DNA of 64,000 nt from Lewinella sp. LCG006 (GCF_040784935.1 NZ_CP160680.1:1727501-1791500); one strand, 5' to 3'. Counted from the first letter of the stretch, positions 9,145 through 17,077 are shown. The notes: a model not told the origin generated them from the sequence alone. Numbers and translations are program-made.

Positions 9145-9192
9145 TGACGGAAATGCCGAAGGCTTACCTAGGGCTTCTTGGCTCCGTCGCTA
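9145..9192. repeat. Short TGACGGAA-type dyad between coxS and coxL
   Basis: GACGGAAATGCCGAAGGC (left) pairs imperfectly with GGCTTCTTGGCTCCGTC (right) across a short loop. The outer sequence TTTAGTATTCTGACGGAAAT resembles the left end of the full elements. The right edge, CCGTCGCTA, contains the coxS stop codon. A stem here could modulate coxL mRNA stability or translation. Confidence 0.55.
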
Positions 9193-9693
9193 AACGAATT
9201 CAGGCTCGGTAGAAGGTAGTTCTTTGCCCTGCATTTTGGCTGAGGTCCACTGAATGGCTTTCACGATGTTGTTATAGCCCGTACAACGGCAGAGGTTGCC
9301 GGAGATTCCCCAGCGGATTTCTTCTTCGGTTGGGTTGGGGTTTCTTTCCAGCATTTCTACGGCCCGCATCATCATACCGGGGGTGCAGAAACCGCAGTGC
9401 AAAGCGTGATTGAGGTGAAAGCCTTCCTGAATAGGGTGCAAACCTTCTGTGGTGGCAAGCCCTTCAACGGTGGTGATTTCTTTGCCATCGGCTTGAACAG
9501 CCAATACCGTGCACGACTTGGCAGAACGCCCGTTGATCAAAATGGTGCAAGCTCCGCAGCTGGAGGTATCGCAACCAATGTGAGTACCGGTCATAGAAAG
9601 TTGTTCCCGGATCAGGTGAACCAATAAAGTGCGTGGTTCTACTTCTACGGTATGGGCGGTGCCATTGACCGTTAGGTTGATTGTTTTTTTCAT
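9190..9693 (-). CDS. coxS: CO dehydrogenase small [2Fe-2S] subunit CoxS
   Basis: Iron-sulfur subunit (167 residues) carrying electrons from the Mo site in CoxL to FAD in CoxM. The plant-ferredoxin-type cluster ligands are Cys41, Cys46, Cys49 and Cys61 ([10 protein letters not shown]...SC). The second, helical-domain cluster uses Cys100, Cys103, Cys135 and Cys137 (CGFC...CRCTGY). Length and spacing match xanthine oxidase-family small subunits. It begins 6 bp behind coxM. Its stop codon overlaps the edge of a small palindrome (9145-9192) that fills the gap to coxL. Confidence 0.97.
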   Translation of the reverse strand: MKKTINLTVNGTAHTVEVEPRTLLVHLIREQLSMTGTHIGCDTSSCGACTILINGRSAKSCTVLAVQADGKEITTVEGLATTEGLHPIQEGFHLNHALHCGFCTPGMMMRAVEMLERNPNPTEEEIRWGISGNLCRCTGYNNIVKAIQWTSAKMQGKELPSTEPEFV

Positions 9694-9699
9694 CGTCTT

Positions 9700-10569
9700 T
9701 TACTTTTTAGCTCTTGCAATGGCTTGGTTCAACATTCTTTTGGTAATGACCTTTACCAGGTGGCGCTTGTAGTCTTCGTCGCCGCGTAGATCATCAGAAG
9801 GATTGCAATCTTCAGCGGCATACTTTGCGGCTAAGGCAATGTCTTCCTCGGTGAGCTTGCTGCCTACCAGTACGGCTTCGGAGCGCTCAGCCCGCATGGG
9901 CAGTGGGTTGACATTGGTAAGGCCTATTCCGGCTTTGGTACAAACACCATTTCCATCAATTTGTACGACCGCAGCAACACCAGCCGTGGCATAGTCGCCT
10001 ACTTTGCGTTCTGCTTTATAGTAGGCACTCCCGAAGTGACCGGTAGCCGCTGGAATTTTAATCTCCGTAAGGATCTCTCCGTGTTGAACGGCAGTGGTAT
10101 AAAAGCCGTAGAAGAAGTCGTTGATGGAGACCTCTCTTTGTCCGTCCTGGCCAGAGATAACGACCGTAGCATCCAGCGCAATCATTACTGCCGGATGGTC
10201 ATTGGCGGCATCACCGTGAGCGATGTTCCCTCCGATGGTGCCAAAATTTCGCACCTGGGGGTCGGCGATAAGCTTGGTTGCATCACCAAAGATGTGGTAC
10301 TTGGCCTTGATCAGGTCCGATTCTTCCAAATCAGCCTCTCTGGTCATGGCACCAATCTTGAGGTAGCCGTCTTCCTCTTTGATGTAAGCCAGGCCCGGAA
10401 TGTTGTTGATGTCAATCAGGTGCGTGGGTGCTGCAAAGCGCAGCTTCATCATCGGAATGAGACTATGCCCTCCGGCGAGAATTTTCGCATCGTCCCCGTA
10501 GTCATGCAGCAGCTGGAAGGCTTCTGCCAGCGTGCTAGGGGAATCGTAGTTGAAGTTTTCCGCAATCAT
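9700..10569 (-). CDS. coxM: CO dehydrogenase FAD-binding medium subunit CoxM
   Basis: Flavoprotein subunit (289 residues) of the CO dehydrogenase, which passes electrons to quinone. Both FAD-binding signatures are visible: AGGHS at 32-36 and TIGGN at 111-115 (followed by AHGDAANDHPA). The C-terminal CO_deh_flav_C-like domain covers roughly 180-289. Length is standard. It starts 19 bp after the MerC-like gene and is followed after 6 bp by coxS, giving the classical M-S-L order. Confidence 0.96.
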   Translation of the reverse strand: MIAENFNYDSPSTLAEAFQLLHDYGDDAKILAGGHSLIPMMKLRFAAPTHLIDINNIPGLAYIKEEDGYLKIGAMTREADLEESDLIKAKYHIFGDATKLIADPQVRNFGTIGGNIAHGDAANDHPAVMIALDATVVISGQDGQREVSINDFFYGFYTTAVQHGEILTEIKIPAATGHFGSAYYKAERKVGDYATAGVAAVVQIDGNGVCTKAGIGLTNVNPLPMRAERSEAVLVGSKLTEEDIALAAKYAAEDCNPSDDLRGDEDYKRHLVKVITKRMLNQAIARAKK

Positions 10570-10588
10570 ATTTTACGATATAAAGTGG

Positions 10589-11032
10589 TTAAGTTTTTTT
10601 GATGATTAAGTAGGGTTGAGCATATTTATAATAGTAGTGTAAAAAGCTACCGTTCAGCCAGATACCGAAAAATAGTAGCATCACACCGATATAGTAATTG
10701 ACCGAGGAAATAAAGTAAAACTGCCCTAGTACCAGAAATGCAATCCCGGCAAGGGCCAGTAGTAAAGCTATCCAGGTTTTCGTCCCTTTCTGATTGAAGA
10801 CGATGCTACCCATGACCACTAAGGCCAGTGCGATGGTAACGTAAGACATGATACTACCGGCATTGGGGTAGAGCATATTGCCAGAGCAAAGAGAAACAGC
10901 TCCGGAATACGCCATTAAGCAGAAAGGACATTTAGGCAGCACAGCTACGGCTACGGCAGGCAACCAAGATAAGATGCCTCTACTTTTATTGTTGCTACAT
11001 GAATTACCACCTGTGCATGTTTTACCTTTCAT
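10589..11032 (-). CDS. MerC-like four-helix membrane protein heading the cox operon
   Basis: Inner-membrane protein of 147 residues, starting at the ATG at 11032 (an upstream TTG three codons earlier is less likely). Four hydrophobic segments are visible. The first carries a CPFC pair in PKCPFCLMAYSGA, and the cytoplasmic N-terminus has two further cysteines (KTCTGGNSCS). This matches the general layout of MerC-type heavy-metal transport proteins, although similarity beyond the Cys pair cannot be judged here. It is transcribed with coxM after a 19 bp gap, which suggests a role in CO dehydrogenase biogenesis, for example supplying copper. That role is inference. Confidence 0.7.
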   Translation of the reverse strand: MKGKTCTGGNSCSNNKSRGILSWLPAVAVAVLPKCPFCLMAYSGAVSLCSGNMLYPNAGSIMSYVTIALALVVMGSIVFNQKGTKTWIALLLALAGIAFLVLGQFYFISSVNYYIGVMLLFFGIWLNGSFLHYYYKYAQPYLIIKKT

Positions 11033-11144
11033 CGCTACCAATGCATTTTTTAAAAAAATTGAATCCGACGAAAACTTATGTATGACCCTTCAACCACGAA
11101 AAACTAGGAAGATAAAACTTACGTGGTCCTATGACTTAGTAATT

Positions 11145-11268
11145 TGACGGAAATAACTTATTCCATTTTCCTAACGATTCGCGAATATTTTCACGCAAGC
11201 TCCTTTTAGTTGCTTGCTTAGAAAATTTTAGCGAATCAAAAATGGAATCAGTTATTTTGGTTCCGTCA
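11145..11268. repeat. Palindromic element, TGACGGAA family, full copy 1
   Basis: The left arm begins TGACGGAAATAACTTATTCC and the right arm ends with its near-complement (GGAATCAGTTATTTTGGTTCCGTCA, of which the outer 8 bp pair perfectly). The interior contains GATTCGCGAA and a TTTTAGCGAATC block that can pair. There is no coding capacity. The copy at 42465-42589 is almost identical through its whole length, including the flanking TAAGTAATT on the left and CACT(T)AAAG on the right, so conservation extends slightly beyond the pairing arms. It lies in the upstream region of the cox operon. Confidence 0.9.
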
Positions 11269-11546
11269 CTTAAAGAAAATTTTTAAGCAAAATCTGTAAT
11301 GGGGATCATTCTACCGCATCCAAACAAGGTTGACAACTGCCGTTCTTTTAGCACGCAGCAATAACAAACTTATTTTGGAATTGTTTATAGGTGGCTAATA
11401 TAAATAACGAATACAATGCAATATACAGCTTTATATTAGGAATAATAAACAAGCGCAATATTTAATAAACCATCTATTTTGTATTAGCCTGGAAAAGATT
11501 GGCATCCCCCATTAATTGGCTAAGCGAAATATGCGTAGACCTCATC

Positions 11547-11630
11547 AGGCAGGGATAGCAGCGGTTCCGCTCCTGTAGAGCGGAAAGAGCGAATAGCCCG
11601 GCCGCCACCCTTTTGGTGGCGGGCCTGCCC
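11547..11630 (+). ncRNA. Candidate structured RNA element upstream of htpG
   Basis: A GC-rich block inside AT-rich intergenic DNA that folds by eye into a closed three-way structure. The closing stem is GGCAGG (11548-11553) with CCTGCC (11624-11629). Inner hairpins are CCGCTC/GAGCGG (11567-11583) and CCGCCACC/GGTGGCGG (11602-11622, loop CTTTT). The sequence AGGGATAGCAGCGG...AGAGCGAATAGCCCGG resembles blocks I recall from other Bacteroidota intergenic regions, possibly the Flavo-1 motif, but I cannot confirm the family. The strand is chosen from this resemblance. It ends about 125 bp before the htpG start and has no obvious poly-T tail. Confidence 0.45.
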
Positions 11631-11756
11631 AATAAAACACCACAAAGCTGCCGTATTTGCACCAATACGCAATAAAACTTGTCATTTTGACAGCAAATCA
11701 GGTCTGGCATAGCCTTTGCCTTTCTTTAGCGTATCCAGAGTAAACCATAAATACGT

Positions 11757-13616
11757 ATGAAAAAAGGTAACATAGCAGTACAGACGGAAAACATCTTTCC
11801 GATTATTAAGCAGTTTTTGTATTCCGACCAGGAGATTTTCCTTCGGGAGTTGATTTCTAATGCTGTTGATGCCACCACCAAACTCAAAACGCTGGCCCAA
11901 AAAGGGGAAGCCACCGGTGAATTGGGGGACTTGACCATTGAAATCATCGCTGACAAAGAGAACAAGACGCTGACGATTCGTGACCGTGGTATCGGTATGA
12001 CGGAAGAAGAGGTGGAAAAATACCTCAACCAGGTGGCTTTCTCCAGCGCCCAGGACTTTTTGGAAAAATACAAAGACGAGGCGAATATCATTGGCCATTT
12101 CGGACTCGGATTCTACTCTGCATTTATGGTTGCAAGCAAAGTAGAAGCTGTTACTAAATCTTTCCAGGAAGGTGCCCAAGGGGTAACCTGGTCATGTGAA
12201 GGGGATCCCTCGTTTGAGCTGGTCAACAACGATAAAGCAAGCCGCGGTACGGACATCGTTCTTCATATTTCAGACGATGCCACCGAGTACCTGGAAGATA
12301 GCCGGATTGAAGAACTGCTGAACAAATATTGTAAGTTTTTGCCCATTCCGATTCAGTTTGGAACGCGCAAAGAATCAGTGACGGAAGGCGAGGGTGAAGA
12401 AGCGGAAACCAAAGAGATTGAAGTGCCTAACATCATCAATGAGCACGATCCGATCTGGAAAAAATCACCTAGCGATCTGACCGATGAGGATTACAAGGAC
12501 TTCTACCAGGTGATGTACCCGTTCAGTGCGCCGCCAATGTTTTGGATTCATTTGAACATTGACTATCCTTTTAACCTGACGGGTATCCTCTACTTTCCTA
12601 AGCTTAACAATGCTTTTGAAGTACAGAAGAACAAAATCCAGCTGTACTCTAACCAGGTGTACGTGACGGATGAGGTGAAAGAGATTGTTCCTGAGTTCTT
12701 GACCCTGCTACACGGGGTGATCGACTCGCCGGATATTCCGCTGAACGTATCGCGCTCTTACCTGCAAGCCGACGCTAATGTCAAGAAAATCAATTCTTAC
12801 ATTACCAAGAAGGTCGCAGATAAGCTGAGCGAGTTGTTTAAGAAAGATCGCCCATCGTACGAGGAGAAGTGGAATGACTTGAGCGTTTTCGTGAAGTACG
12901 GAATGATCTCTGATGAGAAATTCTACGAGAAAGCAACCAAGTTTGTCCTCTTGAAGAATGTAGACGAGGAGACCTTTACCTTAGAGGATTATCGCGCCAA
13001 AGTAGATGTCGCCCAAAAAGACAAGCACGAGCGCACGGTAATGATATACGCCAATGACCCCGCCTCGCAAGACGCGGCGATTACTGCGGCCAAGAAGCAG
13101 GGTTACGACGTGCTGCTGCTAGACCATATCATCGACAACCACTTCCTGCAAACGCTGGAGCAGAAGGAAAGCAAGCTTACCTTCGTAAGGATTGATTCAG
13201 ACACGGTGGATAACCTCGTACAAAAAGACGAGACCAAGGAATCTGTACTGAACGAGGAGCAGACCACCACGGTGAAAGAACTTTTTGGTAAAGTAGCAGG
13301 TGAAGGGAAAGCCATTGAGGTGAAGCCCCTTTCTCCGGATGACCAGCCGGTACAGATTGTTCGCCCTGAGTTTATGCGACGGATGAAGGAGATGCAAGCT
13401 ATGCAAGGCATGGACTTTGGCGGATTCCCCGATGATTACAAAGTAATTGTCAACGCCAACCACCCACTGGTAGCTGATAAGGTGCTGAATGCCGAAGGAG
13501 AAGGCCAGAACGAAGTGGCTGACTACCTCTACAAGCTGGCGCTGCTGAACCAGAACATGCTGAAAGGCAAGGAGCTGACGGCTTTTGTGGAAAAGAGCAT
13601 GGGCTTTTTGAAGTAG
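11757..13616 (+). CDS. htpG: Molecular chaperone HtpG (Hsp90)
   Basis: Bacterial Hsp90, an ATP-dependent homodimeric chaperone of the cytoplasm, 619 residues (normal length). The N-terminal GHKL ATPase shows ELISNAVDAT (31-40, with the Mg-binding Asn), DRGIGMT (76-82), and the ATP lid GHFGLGFYSAFMV (113-125). The middle and C-terminal dimerisation domains are intact. The gene is monocistronic and ends in a hairpin shared with the convergent anti-sigma gene. No CIRCE-type operator was seen upstream. Confidence 0.97.
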   Translation: MKKGNIAVQTENIFPIIKQFLYSDQEIFLRELISNAVDATTKLKTLAQKGEATGELGDLTIEIIADKENKTLTIRDRGIGMTEEEVEKYLNQVAFSSAQDFLEKYKDEANIIGHFGLGFYSAFMVASKVEAVTKSFQEGAQGVTWSCEGDPSFELVNNDKASRGTDIVLHISDDATEYLEDSRIEELLNKYCKFLPIPIQFGTRKESVTEGEGEEAETKEIEVPNIINEHDPIWKKSPSDLTDEDYKDFYQVMYPFSAPPMFWIHLNIDYPFNLTGILYFPKLNNAFEVQKNKIQLYSNQVYVTDEVKEIVPEFLTLLHGVIDSPDIPLNVSRSYLQADANVKKINSYITKKVADKLSELFKKDRPSYEEKWNDLSVFVKYGMISDEKFYEKATKFVLLKNVDEETFTLEDYRAKVDVAQKDKHERTVMIYANDPASQDAAITAAKKQGYDVLLLDHIIDNHFLQTLEQKESKLTFVRIDSDTVDNLVQKDETKESVLNEEQTTTVKELFGKVAGEGKAIEVKPLSPDDQPVQIVRPEFMRRMKEMQAMQGMDFGGFPDDYKVIVNANHPLVADKVLNAEGEGQNEVADYLYKLALLNQNMLKGKELTAFVEKSMGFLK

Positions 13617-13772
13617 GGTACAGGGTGCGTTTTTTTTTGAACCACTTAAGGCACATGAGGGCACCTAAGGTTTATGTTTCCACTACATAGGAATGCGAGG
13701 TGTAAGGTGCGGTTAATACTTCCGACTTCGCATTTCCGACTTCCGACTTCTAGTGCGGGGTACTTGGTATAT

Positions 13773-13814
13773 AAAAAAGGTTTGTCGAGTGAGAGCACTT
13801 GATAAACCTTTTTT
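13773..13814. terminator. Bidirectional terminator between htpG and the anti-sigma gene
   Basis: Imperfect stem AAAAAAGGTTTGTCGAGTG / CACTTGATAAACCTTTTTT with A- and T-tracts on opposite sides, so it can serve both convergent genes. The T-run contains the stop codon of the anti-sigma gene. Confidence 0.75.
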
Positions 13815-14556
13815 ATTTTGCCAACTCCCGCAACAGCTGTTGAGCTTGGGAACCGTACATGCCATTGCCCGCTGCGGCCAATTCCTGAAGGAGATTTTGA
13901 CCTTCCTCCTGGCGGTCGAGCCGCAAATAGACCAGTGCCAGGTACCATTGGGCGGCCATACGATCCATTGCAGGCACATCAACAGCCAGACACTGCTCCA
14001 ACGCCTGCTCGGCGGCGTAATAGTCACCCATTTGCATAGCAGCCATGGCCGTATAGCGGAGGATAAAACCATCGAAGGGGTGACCTTCTCGCAAGGATTG
14101 AAATAGGGCCAGGCTTTGTTGGTAGTCTTGTTGCTGGTACGCTTCCAAAGCTACAGATAAGCCGGGGACGGTGGTTTCTTCTTCGCCTCGAACGGCCAGA
14201 TAGTCTTCGTTTTCGGCGCTGATGGCAAAATATTCGGCGTACAAACTGGCTGGTTGTTGATCGTGATAGTAAGCCCACGCGGCCCAGGCCGTAAAGACTA
14301 ATAAAGCTACCGCAGCGGCAGCCGTCCAGCGAATATTGGTCGTTTTGGGGCGAGGGTGCCAGCCTTGGCGGATATCATTCAAATCATTTTGTAGTTCAAC
14401 TCCCGAAAGGCCGCTTTCGCGTAAACCATCGAGGGCCGTTTGGGCCAGTGGGTCGCGCAGGAGGGTTTGCTCTACTTCGTAGCGTTCATCACTTGCTAGT
14501 TTACCTTCCAGATAGAGGAGCAGGCGGCTGGGTCTGTTTTTAGTTTTATCGTTCAT
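13813..14556 (-). CDS. Putative anti-sigma factor with TPR-like periplasmic domain
   Basis: Membrane protein of 247 residues encoded directly behind an ECF sigma factor with a 4 bp ATGA overlap, the usual sigma/anti-sigma arrangement. The N-terminal cytoplasmic part (1-75) includes LLLYLEGKLASDERYEVEQTL, typical of short Bacteroidota anti-sigma N-termini. A single transmembrane helix lies at about 77-95 (AAAAVALLVFTAWAAWAYY). The remainder is periplasmic and helical with TPR-like repeats (for example ALEAYQQQDYQQSLALFQSL and AAEQALEQCLAVD). No zinc-binding HxxxCxxC motif is present, so it is not a ZAS-type anti-sigma. The regulatory function is inferred from position. Confidence 0.75.
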   Translation of the reverse strand: MNDKTKNRPSRLLLYLEGKLASDERYEVEQTLLRDPLAQTALDGLRESGLSGVELQNDLNDIRQGWHPRPKTTNIRWTAAAAVALLVFTAWAAWAYYHDQQPASLYAEYFAISAENEDYLAVRGEEETTVPGLSVALEAYQQQDYQQSLALFQSLREGHPFDGFILRYTAMAAMQMGDYYAAEQALEQCLAVDVPAMDRMAAQWYLALVYLRLDRQEEGQNLLQELAAAGNGMYGSQAQQLLRELAK

Positions 14557-15173
14557 TCTGACAGTTTATTTTTACTGTCCTGCTGTTGTAGTATCCACCG
14601 TTTCAGTTTTAGTCGACCATTCTGCAGGTGACTTTTCACTTCTCTGAGGCTAAACCCGGTGGTTTGTGCAATCTCTTGGTAAGATTGGTATTCGTACAAA
14701 AATAAATTTAGGCATTTCTGCTGAGGACTGGTCAAATCAGCTAGCCCATTTTCTAATAATTTGTCCTGAGCTATCTCTTCAGCGTAGCAGTGCCGCCGAA
14801 AAGCTTCGTTGAGCATAAAGCCCTCTTCTTGTGCTTGGGTTTGCAGCCATTGGCGCAAGTTCTTGCGTGCTTTGGCTTGCTGCCGAATAAAATAGAAGCA
14901 TTCGTGGCGGGCCATGCTCAATAGCCAGTGATCAAAGCGCTCAATTGCTTTGCCAGACAGGCCCGTATAAGCTTTTTGAAAAATACTCAAGGTCAAATCC
15001 TTGCTATCTTCCCGATGTGCTGTCAGGTTCAGGCAGATGCCAAACACCAAAGCGTGATAACGTTCAAAAAGCTCATCAAAATAAACATCGTTGCCCGATT
15101 GCTGAAAGCGCTTCACCAATTGTGTATCATCCAGATGTTTTATCCTACGTCGCCAGCGCACCCGCCCGATCAT
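14553..15173 (-). CDS. ECF-family RNA polymerase sigma factor
   Basis: Extracytoplasmic-function sigma factor of 206 residues. Region 2 is visible at about 15-90 (LVKRFQQSGNDVYFDELFERYHALVFGICLNL through KAIERFDHWLLSMARHECFYFIRQQ). Region 4 with its helix-turn-helix is at about 145-195 (LTSPQQKCLNLFLYEYQSYQEIAQTTGFSLREVKSHLQNGRLKLKR, read in parts). It is translationally coupled to the anti-sigma gene. The DinB-like gene lies 3 bp upstream on the same strand and is probably cotranscribed. The signal it responds to cannot be read from sequence. Confidence 0.9.
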   Translation of the reverse strand: MIGRVRWRRRIKHLDDTQLVKRFQQSGNDVYFDELFERYHALVFGICLNLTAHREDSKDLTLSIFQKAYTGLSGKAIERFDHWLLSMARHECFYFIRQQAKARKNLRQWLQTQAQEEGFMLNEAFRRHCYAEEIAQDKLLENGLADLTSPQQKCLNLFLYEYQSYQEIAQTTGFSLREVKSHLQNGRLKLKRWILQQQDSKNKLSE

Positions 15174-15176
15174 CCT

Positions 15177-15704
15177 TTATGAATTGAGGTAACGTTCCCG
15201 TAAAATCTGCAAATGATGGCGCTCGTGGCCAGCAATCATGTACACCATGGCCCTAGCCGTACAGGGTTGCTCTTTGGCCTCGCCGATGGTGCTGAGTGCC
15301 TCGTCATCGAGATGCTGAAAAAAAGCGAGGGTTGCCGCTCTGAGTGCTTGGTACTCCGCCATAATAGAAGTGCCGGTACGGTGGTTGGCGCGGGAAGCAG
15401 GCACGTAAGCATTGTGATCAAAGCCAGGCAGGGAAGTCTTATCGCCACGCGCCGCCGAAAGCCCACGGTAACTAAATACCCGCTCTACATCCATCAGGTG
15501 TACCAGCACTTCCTTGATGGTCCATTTGTCTTCCGCATAGCGGTAATTCCATTGCGCTTCGGTCAAATTTTCCGTCAACGCTAGTATTTCTTTTAAGCCT
15601 TGTGCCAGAAACTCCAGCACACGCCCATCGTCTGCTACTTTATTAATGTAAACGGGTGCCCAATCGGGATGCTGATCGGGGGTAGGTTTGGAAATCGTTC
15701 TCAT
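15177..15704 (-). CDS. DinB/YfiT-like putative metal-dependent hydrolase
   Basis: Protein of 175 residues of the DinB four-helix-bundle superfamily. Visible metal-ligand candidates are the histidine in VLVHLMDVERVF (about 67) and the HExxH-like GHERHHLQILRERY near the C-terminus (about 155-168), at the usual positions for this fold. The substrate is unknown; relatives include thiol transferases and hydrolases of small thiols. It is 3 bp upstream of the ECF sigma gene and probably heads that operon. Confidence 0.85.
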   Translation of the reverse strand: MRTISKPTPDQHPDWAPVYINKVADDGRVLEFLAQGLKEILALTENLTEAQWNYRYAEDKWTIKEVLVHLMDVERVFSYRGLSAARGDKTSLPGFDHNAYVPASRANHRTGTSIMAEYQALRAATLAFFQHLDDEALSTIGEAKEQPCTARAMVYMIAGHERHHLQILRERYLNS

Positions 15705-15958
15705 ATCGTTTTTGTTTCGGTGCTATTTCTGTGCGATTCCGACGGAAGGTCGGGATCGCGGGAGTGCCGACTATGTCGGCGGTAGCCGTCACGAGGCTTC
15801 GGAACGAGCTTTAGCGAACACTATCAGCCATTCGTGGAAATAAAAAAAAGCTTGCTAAAGCTCTTAGTATGCCAAAACTAGGGCTTTCTGCTAAATAAAT
15901 TCGCTCTATACTTGATTCTTAGTAAAAAAACAATTTACTTTGCATTTCAAAGTACTTT
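15705..15958. other. Divergent intergenic region with hairpins
   Basis: It contains CCGACATAGTCGG-type dyads and the degenerate start of the GTCGGGATC repeat family (about 15736-15825), followed by AT-rich promoter DNA and the operator at 15937-15953. I see no gene. Confidence 0.6.
15937..15953 (+). promoter_or_regulatory. Inverted repeat ACTTTG-N5-CAAAGT, candidate operator 1
   Basis: Perfect 6-5-6 inverted repeat followed by ACTTT and the ATG at 15959. The same arrangement precedes the gene at 17103. The left half resembles the -7 box TAnnTTTG (here TTACTTTG), so a bound repressor would cover the transcription start. The winged-helix protein at 16609-16920 is the obvious candidate regulator. 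Confidence 0.6.
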
Positions 15959-16612
15959 ATGAGTCATTATCCTCACCAGCCATTAGATCAATTGCGCGAC
16001 ATCCATCGGATGATGGAACGCACCAGTAAGTTTATCGGACTAAGTGGCCTATCAGGCGTAGGTGCGGGTATCTTTGCTTTGATTGGAGCCCTGATGGCAC
16101 ATTGGTACTTGATGGCCGGAGGCTTGAAGGGGTATGGTGCTTCGTTGCATTACTGGCCCAGTCAGCCTCATCCCTGGGGATGGCCGCCACTGACTTTCTA
16201 CCTTTTAGATGCGGGTTTTGTCTTGGCGGGTGCCCTCACCAGCGGCATCTATTTCACTACCCGACGTGCTCAGCGCAAGGGGCAAGCCATTTGGGATGCG
16301 CTTACGCGGCGACTGCTGCTCCATTTAGCGATACCGCTGGTGGTGGGAGGGATTTTTTGCTTAGCGATGTTTTATCATGGCTACTTGGGCCTTGTTGGCC
16401 CCGCAACCCTTATTTTCTATGGATTAGCCCTTGTAAACGGGAGTAAATTCACCTTACAGGATGTTTACTACCTGGGCCTTTGTGAAATCGTACTTGGCTG
16501 CATTGGCGTATTTTTCATCGGTTGGGGCTTATTGTTGTGGACCATTGGCTTTGGGGTCTTGCATATTGTCTACGGCATCATGATGTATTTGAAATACGAA
16601 CGAGGAGCATGA
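15959..16612 (+). CDS. Multi-span membrane protein, unknown
   Basis: Protein of 217 residues with a soluble N-terminus (about 28 residues) and six likely transmembrane helices: about 29-55, 82-104, 120-140, 142-162, 175-193 and 195-210. I do not recognise a family with certainty. The final ATGA overlaps the start of the winged-helix gene by 4 bp, so the two are cotranslated. Its job may be to sense or transport something for the regulator, which is inference. The operator at 15937 lies 5 bp before the ATG. Confidence 0.8.
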   Translation: MSHYPHQPLDQLRDIHRMMERTSKFIGLSGLSGVGAGIFALIGALMAHWYLMAGGLKGYGASLHYWPSQPHPWGWPPLTFYLLDAGFVLAGALTSGIYFTTRRAQRKGQAIWDALTRRLLLHLAIPLVVGGIFCLAMFYHGYLGLVGPATLIFYGLALVNGSKFTLQDVYYLGLCEIVLGCIGVFFIGWGLLLWTIGFGVLHIVYGIMMYLKYERGA

Positions 16613-16920
16613 AAGAACTGATCACCCATCTAAGGAAAGCTTTCGACCACCGGGTACGCCTGGGGGTCATGTCTATGCTGATGGTCACGGATTGGGTAGA
16701 TTTCACTCATTTGCGGGATCACTTGGAAATCAGTGATGGCAATTTAGCCAGCCATCTCAAGGCCTTGGACAAAGAAGGCTACGTTGAACTACGCAAGCAA
16801 TTTATTGGCCGAAGACCAAATACCAGCTACCGGGTAACGGAAAAAGGTCGGGTTGCTTTTTTAGACCACCTGGCGTATTTAGAAAAAATCATCAATTTGC
16901 AAAAAGAGGATGAGGAATAA
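16609..16920 (+). CDS. Winged-helix (MarR/ArsR-like) transcriptional regulator
   Basis: Small DNA-binding regulator of 103 residues. The ATG at 16609 overlaps the upstream stop (ATGA) and gives the start MKELITHLRKAFDH; an in-frame start further upstream would lie within the membrane gene. The winged-helix domain spans most of the protein. The recognition region is DFTHLRDHLEISDGNLASHLKALDKEGY and the wing is RPNTSYRVTEKGRVAF, the pattern of the single-domain PF13601-type family. Bacteroidota often place it next to membrane proteins of the DUF4153/DUF4173 kind, as here. It probably autoregulates through the ACTTTG-N5-CAAAGT sites. Confidence 0.88.
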   Translation: MKELITHLRKAFDHRVRLGVMSMLMVTDWVDFTHLRDHLEISDGNLASHLKALDKEGYVELRKQFIGRRPNTSYRVTEKGRVAFLDHLAYLEKIINLQKEDEE

Positions 16921-16963
16921 GGCTTTCTTTTCTTTTTGATTTTTTTTGTCCTTTTATTGCGCA

Positions 16964-17065
16964 AAAAACAAATTGAGCATTCTTTGTGGTTTTTGAAATA
17001 GTTGACACGCTTGAAGTAAATCGCTTTGCCACCTATTTCACAACCGAATGCTCAATTTGTTTTTG
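16964..17065. repeat. Palindromic element between regulator and DUF4173-like gene
   Basis: Arms AACAAATTGAGCATTC (left) and GAATGCTCAATTTGTT (right) pair perfectly over 16 bp. A second inner pair, GAAATAG/CTATTTC, extends the dyad, leaving a loop of about 30 bases. It begins about 44 bp behind the stop codon of the regulator, and its right arm supplies the TTTG upstream box of the next promoter. Confidence 0.8.
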
Positions 17066-17077
17066 TGCTGTTTTTTA

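Larger units (their letters stand above)
11033..11756. other. Long intergenic region between cox operon and htpG
   Basis: About 720 bp without a convincing gene. It holds the probable promoter of the cox operon on its left, a 124 bp palindromic element (11145-11268), an AT-rich stretch (about 11280-11480), a structured-RNA-like block (11547-11630), and the htpG promoter region. No tRNA was seen. Confidence 0.7.

Noticed and set aside
13715-13755. Short repeats CCGACTTC as a possible CRISPR array
   Set aside because: Repeat units are only 7-10 bp with no regular spacers and no cas genes nearby.
16522-16608. Earlier in-frame start for the winged-helix regulator
   Set aside because: It lies inside the upstream membrane gene; the ATGA overlap start at 16609 fits the domain exactly.
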